From contig CALCNB010000388.1 in the NCBI GenBank assembly GCA_937897785.1, forward strand, positions 1 through 6,497: a DNA stretch of 6,497 nt. Direction: 5' to 3'. Source of the stretch: an uncultured Cellvibrionales bacterium. Its GTDB lineage: Bacteria; Pseudomonadota; Gammaproteobacteria; Pseudomonadales; UBA7434. The position numbers were made by a program, and so were the translations under genes. Below, piece by piece: positions 1 to 6,497 of the stretch; position 1 is the first letter of the stretch, and each line of letters starts with the position of its first letter. The notes under the pieces are model-generated. The model worked only from the letters and a program-made list of their open reading frames with translations, did not search any database and was not told the DNA's origin.

Positions 1-957
1 AAGAATTTCATCTTTAGTGCCTATTAAATGCATGGCACGCACCATGTCATCTGTAACGGCCGTTATTGCTTCATTTTGCTTACCGCCAAGGTAAAGGTCT
101 TGAATTTTATTGGCTTCTTCTTCGTAGCCAGCTCGCTCAAAATATTCTTTATAAAAATTTTTCCCCTTGGTGCCCATGCCGCCAACATAGAGCGCCATTG
201 AGGCCTTTGTCATGAATATTTTTTCTTGTGCGCTTTGTGTGGTTTCTCCCTTATTATTTAAAAGGATCACTTGCACATTAGTGAGCAACTCAAAATCTTC
301 CCATTTTTTTCCGTCGGTTCGTTTTTCAAAGCCGCGCTTAACATTATCGAGCACGATATCGGGTCGCTCTGGAATCATCGCCGTTAAATGCAGGCCATCA
401 CACAATTCGCCAGCCAACTCTTGGCCTTTAGGTGACATGGAGCCAAGATGAATGGGGATGGGCTGCGTTGGGTGGATCATCGATTTGAGTGGCTTACCTA
501 AGCCTTTGGAGTGTTCGCCACGATAAGGAATGTCAAAAAATTCACCGTCGTATTCAAGCTTTTCTTCTCGCGCAAAGATTTTTTTGACAATGCTAATGTA
601 CTCACGCGACATAGTGAGTGGTTTATGCCAGGGTTTACCATGCCAGCCCTCAACGACTTGTGGACCTGATGTGCCTAAGCCTAAGACAAATCGACCGCCC
701 GATAGTTGCTGCATCGTTAAAGCCGTCATGGCGGTATTAGCCGGTGACCTGCCAGGCATTTGCATGATTGCGGTACCCAGACGAATGGTTGAGGTATTAG
801 CCCCGATCCATGCCAGTGGCGATACGGCATCAGAGCCCCATGATTCGGCGGTCCAGACTGAGTCAAAGCCTAATTTTTCAGCGCGATTGATACCTTCGAG
901 GTCAAGCGTGATTTGTCGGCCAGAATAATTCAAGTTGAGACCTAGAGAGAGGGCCAT
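1..957 (-). CDS. LLM (luciferase-like) flavin/F420-type oxidoreductase, C-terminus cut by window edge
   Basis: The reading frame runs without a stop from an ATG at 957-955 to base 1, giving 319 visible residues; the stop lies outside the window. The protein is a bacterial-luciferase-like TIM-barrel oxidoreductase. Seen: N-terminal strand LGLNLNY (residues 4-10), AEKLGFDSVWTAESWGSDAV (26-45), GTAIMQMPGRSPANTAMT (61-78), LSGGRFVLGLGTSGPQVVEGWHG (85-107), IPIHLGSMSPKGQELAGELCDG (167-188) and DLYLGG (287-292). This pattern matches the actinobacterial Rv3520c-like group annotated as LLM-class F420-dependent oxidoreductases, usually about 340-350 residues, so perhaps 20-30 residues are missing. Such enzymes move a hydride between F420H2 or FMNH2 and an organic substrate, in the cytoplasm. 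Cofactor and substrate cannot be read from the sequence; FMN is a real alternative. The start is supported by AAAGGT at 970-965, seven bases upstream. The gene diverges from the SDR gene. Family assignment is confident, function is not. Confidence 0.9.
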   Translation of the reverse strand, partial: MALSLGLNLNYSGRQITLDLEGINRAEKLGFDSVWTAESWGSDAVSPLAWIGANTSTIRLGTAIMQMPGRSPANTAMTALTMQQLSGGRFVLGLGTSGPQVVEGWHGKPWHKPLTMSREYISIVKKIFAREEKLEYDGEFFDIPYRGEHSKGLGKPLKSMIHPTQPIPIHLGSMSPKGQELAGELCDGLHLTAMIPERPDIVLDNVKRGFEKRTDGKKWEDFELLTNVQVILLNNKGETTQSAQEKIFMTKASMALYVGGMGTKGKNFYKEYFERAGYEEEANKIQDLYLGGKQNEAITAVTDDMVRAMHLIGTKDEIL

Positions 958-974
958 AGTGATTACCTTTGCTA

Positions 975-1003
975 AATATAAAGTGAAATGAAGCCATTGT
1001 CAG
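975..1003 (-). promoter_or_regulatory. Candidate sigma-70 promoter for the LLM oxidoreductase gene
   Basis: On the minus strand, CTGACA at 1003-998 (five of six matches to TTGACA) is followed by exactly 17 bp and then TATATT at 980-975 (five of six matches to TATAAT). Spacing and boxes are good. The weakness is position: a start site about seven bases after the -10 box would fall near 968, inside the AAAGGT ribosome binding site at 970-965, leaving a very short or damaged leader. The TATAAT at 1023-1018 would leave a normal leader but has no good -35. Either may be the real promoter. Confidence 0.45.
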
Positions 1004-1103
1004 TTAGTAAGTGGGTGATTATACGTTAAGGCAGCTATTTATGGATTTTTATTGCGCTGCTTTTTTACTTCTTTTACCTTAGAAGGCTTAATAGCCACAG
1101 CAG

Positions 1104-1126
1104 AGGTTAATCATCGGCAAGGTTAA
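1104..1126 (+). repeat. 7-bp direct repeat AGGTTAA, possible regulator binding site
   Basis: AGGTTAA occurs at 1104-1110 and again at 1120-1126, a start-to-start distance of 16 bp. The second copy overlaps the position where the SDR promoter's -35 should be. Two copies spaced about one and a half helical turns apart just upstream of a strong -10 are suggestive of a binding site, but a 7-bp repeat can arise by chance in an AT-rich spacer. Confidence 0.3.
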
Positions 1127-1149
1127 ACGCGAGATAAAATAGGTATAAT
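1122..1149 (+). promoter_or_regulatory. Candidate promoter for the SDR gene (perfect -10, weak -35)
   Basis: A consensus TATAAT lies at 1144-1149, which would place the transcription start near 1156 and give a leader of about 24 bases containing the AAGGAGAG ribosome binding site at 1167-1174. The best -35 is GTTAAA at 1122-1127, with 16 bp spacing and only three of six matches. A strong -10 with a poor -35 fits a promoter that needs an activator, and the -35 area coincides with the second AGGTTAA repeat. Confidence 0.5.
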
Positions 1150-1179
1150 TGTTTTTTTGATTGCAAAAGGAGAGAGGGT

Positions 1180-1953
1180 ATGGCTTTTCACGGTAAAGTG
1201 GCGTTAGTCACCGGCGGCGCAAGTGGTATGGGCCGAATTGCGGCACTGCAACTAGCGGCCTTGGGCGCTAAAGTGGCAATTGTTGATTTAAACGATGATA
1301 ACTTAGCCTCGGTGTCGGCAGAGCATGCAAATCTCACTCCGTTTAAGTGTGATACCAGTGATTTAGCGCAAGTCCAGCAGGTGGTTGCTGATGTAGAAGC
1401 TAACATCGGTGCAATCGATAGATTAACGCATTGTGCGGCAATTATGCCTGGCCAATCGATCAAGGATATGTCAGCAGAGGCAACCAATAAAATGATGGCC
1501 ATTAATTATGGCGGCACGGTGAATATGGTCAAAACCGTTTGGCCGTTAATGGAAGCGCGTGGCAGTTGCGATATTATTATGTTTGGTTCAATGGCGGGCG
1601 ATGTCTTAACACATAACTTAGGTGCTTACTCCGCGACTAAATCGGCAACCAATACTTGGGCCGAAGTCATGATTCATGAAAATAAAGCCAGCCCGATTCG
1701 CTTTATGTTAGTTTGCCCGCCCATGGTTAAGACTCCGTTAGTTGATCAGGCGATGCAAAATGGACCCGGTAGTATCAAAACGGCAGGCGATAAACAATAT
1801 GTTAGTCCTGAATTTATTATTGATGCCGTTGAAAAAGCCATTGAAAAAGGTGAGTGGGTGGTGCGGCCCGGATCGGCAAAAACCATGGTTCGCCTGCGTC
1901 GTTTTTTCCCCGCTTTGTTGTGGAAAATAATGGAAAAAGCAAATGGCGTTTAA
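1180..1953 (+). CDS. Short-chain dehydrogenase/reductase (SDR), classical type
   Basis: A complete 257-residue NAD(P)-dependent oxidoreductase with a Rossmann fold, expected in the cytoplasm. The nucleotide-binding motif is TGGASGMG (residues 11-18), and D36 at the end of the second strand suggests a preference for NAD(H). D58 fits the adenine-contact position. The catalytic residues are all present: N109 (AINY), S137 (FGSMAG), Y150 and K154 (YSATK). The usual NNAG structural motif reads HCAAI (84-88), a divergent form. PP at 180-181 matches the PG segment after the active site. The tail from about 229 is basic and aromatic (R-P-G, then RLRRFFPALLW), resembling the membrane-edge tails of some SDRs acting on lipid-like substrates; this is inference. 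The start is fixed by AAGGAGAG at 1167-1174. It is divergent from the LLM gene and followed by a terminator. Substrate unknown. Confidence 0.95.
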   Translation: MAFHGKVALVTGGASGMGRIAALQLAALGAKVAIVDLNDDNLASVSAEHANLTPFKCDTSDLAQVQQVVADVEANIGAIDRLTHCAAIMPGQSIKDMSAEATNKMMAINYGGTVNMVKTVWPLMEARGSCDIIMFGSMAGDVLTHNLGAYSATKSATNTWAEVMIHENKASPIRFMLVCPPMVKTPLVDQAMQNGPGSIKTAGDKQYVSPEFIIDAVEKAIEKGEWVVRPGSAKTMVRLRRFFPALLWKIMEKANGV

Positions 1954-1984
1954 ATAACGATACTCTGCGTTTTTGCATGGTTTT

Positions 1985-2010
1985 AAAAGCCTCATTTAGA
2001 GGCTTTTTTT
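1985..2010 (+). terminator. Intrinsic terminator after the SDR gene
   Basis: A perfect 9-bp stem, AAAAGCCTC (1985-1993) with GAGGCTTTT (1999-2007), closes a 5-base loop ATTTA and runs into a T tract through 2010, with a further T-rich stretch to 2018. This is a textbook rho-independent terminator 31 bp after the SDR stop codon. The A-run upstream makes it partly bidirectional in form, but no minus-strand gene ends here. Confidence 0.9.
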
Positions 2011-2036
2011 ATTTTTATTGATTCAAGGAGTTATCA

Positions 2037-4076
2037 ATGCGGGTATTCACTACCGCCATTCTTATCAGTTGGACGTTAATGCTAACGACTATTTCAGTGG
2101 CCGCTGAAGACGCACATTCTGTTCGCGCAGTTGATGTTTCACAAGCGATGGGCAGTAAATTGATCCTCAGAAGCTTTACGCCGGTTGATTTTTCTCAATA
2201 CAGCCCAAGTAATGCGTTTGAGTTGGTTCAGCATATCCCTGGCTTCTCTATTAGTGAGCAAGCATCAAAGCGTGGACTAGGTCAGGCCTCGGCAAATATT
2301 TTGATTAATGGGAATCGAGTTGCAGGTAAAAATAATAGCCTTGAACAAGCATTAAAACGCATACCCTTCAACACTATTCAACAAATAACGATTTATGAGG
2401 GGGCAAGTCTTGGTATGCCCGGCCTATCTGGCGAAGTTGTGGATATCGAGGTTGATAGTAGTGGTATCAATGGCACTTGGCGTTGGCACATTGAACACCG
2501 TGATCAAAATGATTTAGTTGATCCTGCTTACTGGAAAGCAAATATTGCCCTGAGTGGTAAGCACTCTACCACTAGCTGGAGTCTTGGTATTGATAATAAC
2601 TACCGCCGTTTAGGACATGGCGGTCCCGAGACGGTGTTTAATGATGCGGGTAATATCAGCGAGAACCGTCAAGAGGCGGCATCTTATGATCGTGATAAAC
2701 CTTCCATCGCTCTTGGTTTTGAGTTTAATCCGATTAACGGTAATACCGGCCATGTCGATATTTCTTATGAGCACTATTGGCAATCAGATCTTGAAGTTAG
2801 AAGCAGCAGTATCGCAAGTTTAGGCCAGCGCTATGAGCGAAAAGCGAAACATAAGACCATGGAGTTGAGTGGCGATTATGCTTTTGATTTGGGCTATGGT
2901 CGATTAAAGTTGATTGCATTGCATAATGAGAGCCGCCAGCAAGAGCAATCATCGCTCAAATACAGTGATTTGAATAAACCCCCTTTTCAGAGTGGGCGGC
3001 AGGATAAGTTAGGCGAAAGCATTTTACGCAGTGAGTTCAGTTGGCCGTCTGCCGATGCTGATTGGCAATGGTCACTAGAAAGTGCATACAATTTCCTAGA
3101 TCGTTATCTTGACGGGGTTGATTCGAAGGTCGATGAGCTGCGCTTTGAGACCAATGTGAGTTACTCTAAGTCGCTCAATTCAGCGCTAGGTTTACAGCTA
3201 TCCTTGGGCGTAGAAAAATCTGAAATCAGTCAGTCGGGCAATATTGAACAAAATAGAAATTTCACTCGTGCCAAAGGATTATTGGGCATAACGTATGCGG
3301 CCAGTGATCTGACTAATCTTTATGTTGGTGTTTCTCGCAAGGTCGGCCAGCTTAAATTTTCTGATTTTTTACAAACCGTCGATCTTATCGATTCTAATAG
3401 TAATAACAGCAATCCTGATCTGGTTCCACAGCAAGCTTGGCAGTTAGAGTTTAAGCTTGAACAAAGTCTGAAATCCTGGGGCGCCGCTAGTATTATCTTA
3501 AGGGCCGAAGATATCGAGGATATTGTTGAACGTGTAGCTGTATACGATGAATCAGGGACTGGGAGGGATGCAGTTGGCAACATTGATAGCGCAAAACGTT
3601 ATTCTGGCCTGCTGAATGCGACGTTTGAATTAAGCCCTTTGGGTTTTTCTGGCGCGCGCTTGATGATCGACTCGCAGTATAACCGTAGTCGCTTAAAAGA
3701 CCCTTTGACCAATGCTTATAGACGATTAGGCGATGAAATCATTAATAAAGTCGATGCTGAGTTGCGGCAAGATATACCACAAACAGCTATCGCTTGGGGG
3801 ATAACCTTTGAACAGAATCACTTTGAGCCCGAGTACCTTTATAGTCAAATTATCACTAAGCGAGAGCAAAGGAATCTTGTCGTCGCTTATATCGAGCACA
3901 GTAATGTTTGGGGCTTGAAAGCCCGCTTTTCACTGCGTAATATTTTAGATCGCGTCGACCATCAAACGACGCGTAATTATGATTCTGAAGGGCGTGTAGG
4001 CGAATTGAAGAATGAGGAGCGCAGGGCACGTGATTTCGGATTGATGTATTTGCTCACATTATCAGGAAGCCTCTAA
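2037..4076 (+). CDS. TonB-dependent outer-membrane receptor with RGLGQAS-type plug
   Basis: A 679-residue outer-membrane receptor. Residues 1-23 form a signal peptide (hydrophobic core about 5-20, probable cleavage after VAA at 21-23). The plug domain covers about 45-140: VDFSQYSPSNAFELVQHIPGF (50-70), RGLGQAS (79-85), LINGNR (89-94), RIP (108-110) and GASLGMPGLSGEV (122-134). The rest alternates polar and aromatic residues as expected of a beta-barrel, with the barrel motif NPDLVPQ (459-465) and LRNILDR (633-639) near the end. Such receptors import large or scarce substrates with energy from TonB-ExbBD; this plug pattern is known from uncharacterised receptors in other Proteobacteria and does not tell the substrate. 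I see no clear TonB box between 24 and 45, and the last residue is Leu rather than an aromatic. AAGGAG at 2025-2030 supports the start. No TonB or ABC genes are nearby. Receptor call is firm, ligand unknown. Confidence 0.9.
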   Translation: MRVFTTAILISWTLMLTTISVAAEDAHSVRAVDVSQAMGSKLILRSFTPVDFSQYSPSNAFELVQHIPGFSISEQASKRGLGQASANILINGNRVAGKNNSLEQALKRIPFNTIQQITIYEGASLGMPGLSGEVVDIEVDSSGINGTWRWHIEHRDQNDLVDPAYWKANIALSGKHSTTSWSLGIDNNYRRLGHGGPETVFNDAGNISENRQEAASYDRDKPSIALGFEFNPINGNTGHVDISYEHYWQSDLEVRSSSIASLGQRYERKAKHKTMELSGDYAFDLGYGRLKLIALHNESRQQEQSSLKYSDLNKPPFQSGRQDKLGESILRSEFSWPSADADWQWSLESAYNFLDRYLDGVDSKVDELRFETNVSYSKSLNSALGLQLSLGVEKSEISQSGNIEQNRNFTRAKGLLGITYAASDLTNLYVGVSRKVGQLKFSDFLQTVDLIDSNSNNSNPDLVPQQAWQLEFKLEQSLKSWGAASIILRAEDIEDIVERVAVYDESGTGRDAVGNIDSAKRYSGLLNATFELSPLGFSGARLMIDSQYNRSRLKDPLTNAYRRLGDEIINKVDAELRQDIPQTAIAWGITFEQNHFEPEYLYSQIITKREQRNLVVAYIEHSNVWGLKARFSLRNILDRVDHQTTRNYDSEGRVGELKNEERRARDFGLMYLLTLSGSL

Positions 4077-5678
4077 GCTTTCATTTTTCTGCTCATCTTG
4101 CTGCCGGCGTTTTAATATCCCTGACGAGATGCACAGTAGCCCACACAAACTGGGTATTAGCCAGTAGCCATATCGAGTCCAAGGCGTTTTGCCGCTAACG
4201 GTGAAGAATTCGCCGCTCACCACGGTCTGTTCAAATTGTTTCGAGCGCTGGTTGATATTGCCACTAGGATCAATAATGGCCGTTACGCCATTGCCGGTAC
4301 TGCGTAATACATACTGTTGATTCTCTATGGCTCGCATCTGTGCCATTTGTAAATGCTGCAGCGGGCCAATTGAGCGACCAAACCAACTGTCATTACTCAC
4401 CGTCATTAACACCTGACTGTTTGCGGCGGCTTTGGCGGTAAAGCTGGGATAAACCACTTCATAACAGATTAATGGTTGAGCGCGCCAGCCATTGATCCCG
4501 AGTGGTGACTGTTTTGGATCGCCGGCACTCATCGCGGCAACCGGTAGATCAAAAAATGCGAGCAGGTTACCCAGTACATTCACGAAAGGAATGTATTCAC
4601 CAAAGGGTACGAGCTTTTGTTTTTGGTAGCTGCCTTCCCCAGCGCCGAGTGCGATCAGGCTGTTGTAGCGTGAGCCACTGTTTAGATCGCGCGTTGGAAT
4701 CCCAGTTATCAATGCGCTTTGGCTACTATTAGCGCGATCATTCAGTGTGTCTAGCAACGCTAAAGCGCGGTCATGAAAAATAGTGATTGCGGCTTCGGGC
4801 CAGATGATCACGTCACTGCTTTGCCAATGGGGCTCGGTCAGTCGTAAATACAACGCTAAATGTTGTTGGCGATACCTGCGTTGCCATTTATCGTGTTGCG
4901 ATATGTTGGCTTGTACCATGCTAACCGTCATTGCTGGATCATTCTTTTCAGTCCAACTCGGAAATGCAACCGCGACAGGTAGTAGCCAGATAATCAGCAA
5001 GCTGATTGAGACTGTCGCTGTTTTTTGAGTTTTGTTTGTCTTTGCTGAGTCTGAGGAATTCTGCTGGATGAATCGCCCCCCCAGCGCGGCTATTTGCGCA
5101 CCGCTAGCGACGATAATAAAACTAATACCATAGACGCCAACCAGTGATGCCCAGGGACTGAGAATCGATTCGGTTTGGCTGTAACCAACAAATAACCAAG
5201 GGAATCCGGTGAACAACCAACTCCTTAACCATTCGCCCAGCACCCAGATTGAAGCGAACAGCAGTACCGGTAACGACGAGCCATAGGAAGTTTTATTGTT
5301 GTTTATAGTGGTGAATGTAAAGCCGTTCAATACCCAGGCATAGAAACCCCAAGTCAGCGCGCAAAATAATGCTAAACAAGCGCAAAATAACGCCGTGAGA
5401 AAGGCCGCCATGGCCGCCGAAGTATAAGCAAAGTCATGAATACTGACGTAAACCCACGAAGCACCACTGCCAAATAAACCTAGACCAAACAGCCAGCCGA
5501 AAATCGCCGCTTGGCGAATATTCTTTCCTTGCATAAGCAGAAACAGGCAGCCCGCAGACAGTACGCCTAAGGGCCAGTAATGAAAGGGCGCTAAAGAGAG
5601 GGTTATCCCAATGCCACTGGCTATTGAGATAAAGGTTGATCCAATTAATGTATCCAGTCGTTTTGAAATTGCTGGCAC
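4062..5678 (-). CDS. lnt: Apolipoprotein N-acyltransferase
   Basis: A complete 538-residue Lnt, slightly longer than the roughly 510 residues of the Escherichia coli enzyme. It is an integral inner-membrane enzyme that transfers an acyl chain from a phospholipid to the N-terminal cysteine of apolipoproteins, the last step of lipoprotein maturation before Lol sorting. The N-terminal part holds several membrane segments (about 12-50, 57-80, 86-118, 136-155, 176-200, 223-240) and the nitrilase-like domain spans about 250-490, followed by a last membrane helix at about 503-521. The catalytic triad is visible as E295 (WPEAAIT), K355 (QKLVPFGEYIP) and C405 (ICYE); SNDSWFG (428-434) is also conserved. 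The start is GTG at 5678-5676; no ATG fits and it gives the expected N-terminus. No strong Shine-Dalgarno is seen, so coupling to corC 14 bp upstream is likely. Its 3' end overlaps the receptor gene. Confidence 0.97.
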   Translation of the reverse strand: MPAISKRLDTLIGSTFISIASGIGITLSLAPFHYWPLGVLSAGCLFLLMQGKNIRQAAIFGWLFGLGLFGSGASWVYVSIHDFAYTSAAMAAFLTALFCACLALFCALTWGFYAWVLNGFTFTTINNNKTSYGSSLPVLLFASIWVLGEWLRSWLFTGFPWLFVGYSQTESILSPWASLVGVYGISFIIVASGAQIAALGGRFIQQNSSDSAKTNKTQKTATVSISLLIIWLLPVAVAFPSWTEKNDPAMTVSMVQANISQHDKWQRRYRQQHLALYLRLTEPHWQSSDVIIWPEAAITIFHDRALALLDTLNDRANSSQSALITGIPTRDLNSGSRYNSLIALGAGEGSYQKQKLVPFGEYIPFVNVLGNLLAFFDLPVAAMSAGDPKQSPLGINGWRAQPLICYEVVYPSFTAKAAANSQVLMTVSNDSWFGRSIGPLQHLQMAQMRAIENQQYVLRSTGNGVTAIIDPSGNINQRSKQFEQTVVSGEFFTVSGKTPWTRYGYWLIPSLCGLLCISSGILKRRQQDEQKNESLEAS

Positions 5679-5692
5679 GAAATAGGCTCGCT

Positions 5693-6497
5693 TTACTCTG
5701 GGTCGGGCTTGGTCGATTCGGAATCACTTTCAAGTGTAACTCTCACTGAATAAAGCCGTCGGTTGTCGGCATGAGTAACATGAAAGGTTAGATTGTTAGT
5801 ATTAATCGTTTCATTTCTTTTAGGTAGACGACCAAAAAGATTGCTGATGATGCCACCAATAGTATCAAACTCTTCGTCGCTAAAATTTGTATGAAAAAAA
5901 TCATTAAATGTACTAATGGGTGTTAATGCTTGCACCATAAAATTGGATTGCGATATTTGTCTTATTTGAGTGTCAACTGTTGGATCATGCTCGTCTTCAA
6001 TTTCACCAACGATTTCTTCTAAAACGTCTTCGATGGTTACCAGTCCTGACAGCGTGCCATATTCATCGATAACGAGTGCCATATGATTGCGGTCTTCACG
6101 GAATTGCTTAAGCAATATATTTAATCGCTTACTTTCAGGCACAAGTACCACAGGTCTCAGCAGATCAATAATGATTTTTTGGCTTTGATCAGTATCGGTC
6201 AATAGTTGGCTCTTGGAATCATAGCTGTAGAGTAACGGCAGTAAGTCTTTCACCAATAAAATACCCAATAACTCATCGATATTTTCACCAACAACCGGAT
6301 AGCGTGAGTGAGATGTTTCTATGATTTTTTTGAGGTTCTCTTGCAAGCTTTCATCGGCTCTGAGAACATTCATTTGGGTTCTGGGTATCATGATGTCACG
6401 AGTGTGCATCACAGAGAATTCAAGTGCTCCAGCAATCATCCGCTGAGCATCTTCATCAATCACTTCATTCTCACTGGATGCCTCTACCATGGCTACC
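5693..6497 (-). CDS. corC: CorC/YbeX-type CBS-domain protein, N-terminus cut by window edge
   Basis: The frame is open from the right edge to a TAA at 5695-5693. An ATG at 6490-6488 exists, but residues before it (V-A) and the alignment with E. coli YbeX, where the same stretch reads LLALIRDSG..IDEDTRDML, show that it is internal; about 30-40 residues lie beyond the window. Counting from that Met: first CBS domain about 28-90 (TRDIMIPRTQM, then SRYPVV and GILLVKDLLP), second CBS about 105-165 (PESKRLNILLKQFR, then VIDEYGTLSGLVTIEDVLEE and IVGEIEDEHD), and the CorC_HlyC domain about 178-255 (FSDEEFDTIGG at 203-213). This soluble form lacks the DUF21 membrane domain. Family members are linked to Mg/Co efflux, and YbeX to ribosome maintenance, often beside ybeY and lnt. 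The tail is acidic and polar (SDSESTKPDPE). The gene precedes lnt by 14 bp in one operon. Confidence 0.95.
   Translation of the reverse strand, partial: VAMVEASSENEVIDEDAQRMIAGALEFSVMHTRDIMIPRTQMNVLRADESLQENLKKIIETSHSRYPVVGENIDELLGILLVKDLLPLLYSYDSKSQLLTDTDQSQKIIIDLLRPVVLVPESKRLNILLKQFREDRNHMALVIDEYGTLSGLVTIEDVLEEIVGEIEDEHDPTVDTQIRQISQSNFMVQALTPISTFNDFFHTNFSDEEFDTIGGIISNLFGRLPKRNETINTNNLTFHVTHADNRRLYSVRVTLESDSESTKPDPE

Larger units (their letters stand above)
958..1179. promoter_or_regulatory. Divergent intergenic control region between LLM oxidoreductase and SDR genes
   Basis: These 222 bp separate two divergent start codons and must hold the promoters of both genes unless one is read from far away. 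The region is AT-rich with several T-runs (about 1047-1060, 1070-1076 and 1151-1158). I see no open frame with a plausible start and ribosome binding site, and no RNA gene. Elements listed separately are a minus-strand promoter candidate, a plus-strand -10 box and a pair of AGGTTAA repeats. In addition, GGCT-TAAT-AGCC at 1085-1096 is a short perfect inverted repeat that could be an operator half-site pair, and a second minus-strand TATAAT lies at 1023-1018 without a recognisable -35. The regulator is not in the visible sequence. Confidence 0.7.

Noticed and set aside
212..928. Plus-strand open frames at 212-451 and 530-928
   Set aside because: They lie antisense to the LLM oxidoreductase, whose minus-strand frame is conserved along its whole length; their translations show no family features.
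1031..1076. GCAGC at 1031-1035 and GCTGC at 1066-1070 followed by a T-run, resembling a plus-strand terminator
   Set aside because: The stem is only 5 bp with a 30-base loop, and no plus-strand gene lies upstream to be terminated.
4066..4084. Possible short hairpin (AAGC/GCTT) at the convergent gene ends as a bidirectional terminator
   Set aside because: Only four base pairs can form and the T-run after it is interrupted; too weak to call.
6488..6490. ATG at 6490-6488 as the true start of corC
   Set aside because: The frame stays open to the edge, the preceding residues also align with YbeX, and no ribosome binding site can be judged; the gene most likely starts outside the window.
1..6497. 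Mobile element, phage, CRISPR, toxin-antitoxin or defence system
   Set aside because: No transposase, integrase, long terminal repeats, repeat-spacer array or small paired genes are seen; all coding space is taken by five recognisable genes.

Overview
The window looks like an ordinary chromosomal segment of a gammaproteobacterium, probably a free-living marine or aquatic one. The best evidence is the right-hand end, where corC (ybeX) is followed by lnt in the arrangement typical of Gammaproteobacteria. The accessory part has a TonB-dependent outer-membrane receptor and two oxidoreductases of kinds common in oligotrophic marine lineages. I cannot name a genus. Base composition is moderate and the five genes all read as intact, apart from the two cut by the window edges.

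Layout. (1) 1-957, minus strand: a luciferase-like flavin/F420-type oxidoreductase (LLM family), cut at its C-terminus by the left edge. (2) 958-1179: a 222-bp divergent intergenic region with candidate promoters in both directions, a 7-bp direct repeat and a small inverted repeat. (3) 1180-1953, plus strand: a classical short-chain dehydrogenase/reductase, followed by a clear intrinsic terminator at 1985-2010. (4) 2037-4076, plus strand: a TonB-dependent receptor with signal peptide, plug and barrel. It starts only 26 bases after the terminator T-run. (5) 4062-5678, minus strand: apolipoprotein N-acyltransferase (lnt), overlapping the receptor gene tail-to-tail by 15 bp. (6) 5693-6497, minus strand: a CorC/YbeX CBS-domain protein, cut at its N-terminus by the right edge and separated from lnt by 14 bp.

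How they work together. corC and lnt form one minus-strand operon whose promoter lies outside the window. Lnt completes lipoprotein N-acylation in the inner membrane, and CorC-type proteins are linked to divalent-cation handling and, for YbeX, to ribosome maintenance. The left half is a separate unit: the LLM oxidoreductase and the SDR diverge from a shared control region, and the receptor follows the SDR. An uptake plus redox-modification module for some organic compound is a plausible reading, but the substrate is not visible in the sequence.

I found no RNA gene, CRISPR array, insertion sequence, attachment site or obviously new system. The points worth a second look are the cofactor of the LLM protein, the receptor's uncommon plug motif and missing TonB box, its position just behind a terminator, the overlapping convergent 3' ends, and the symmetric elements in the divergent promoter region.
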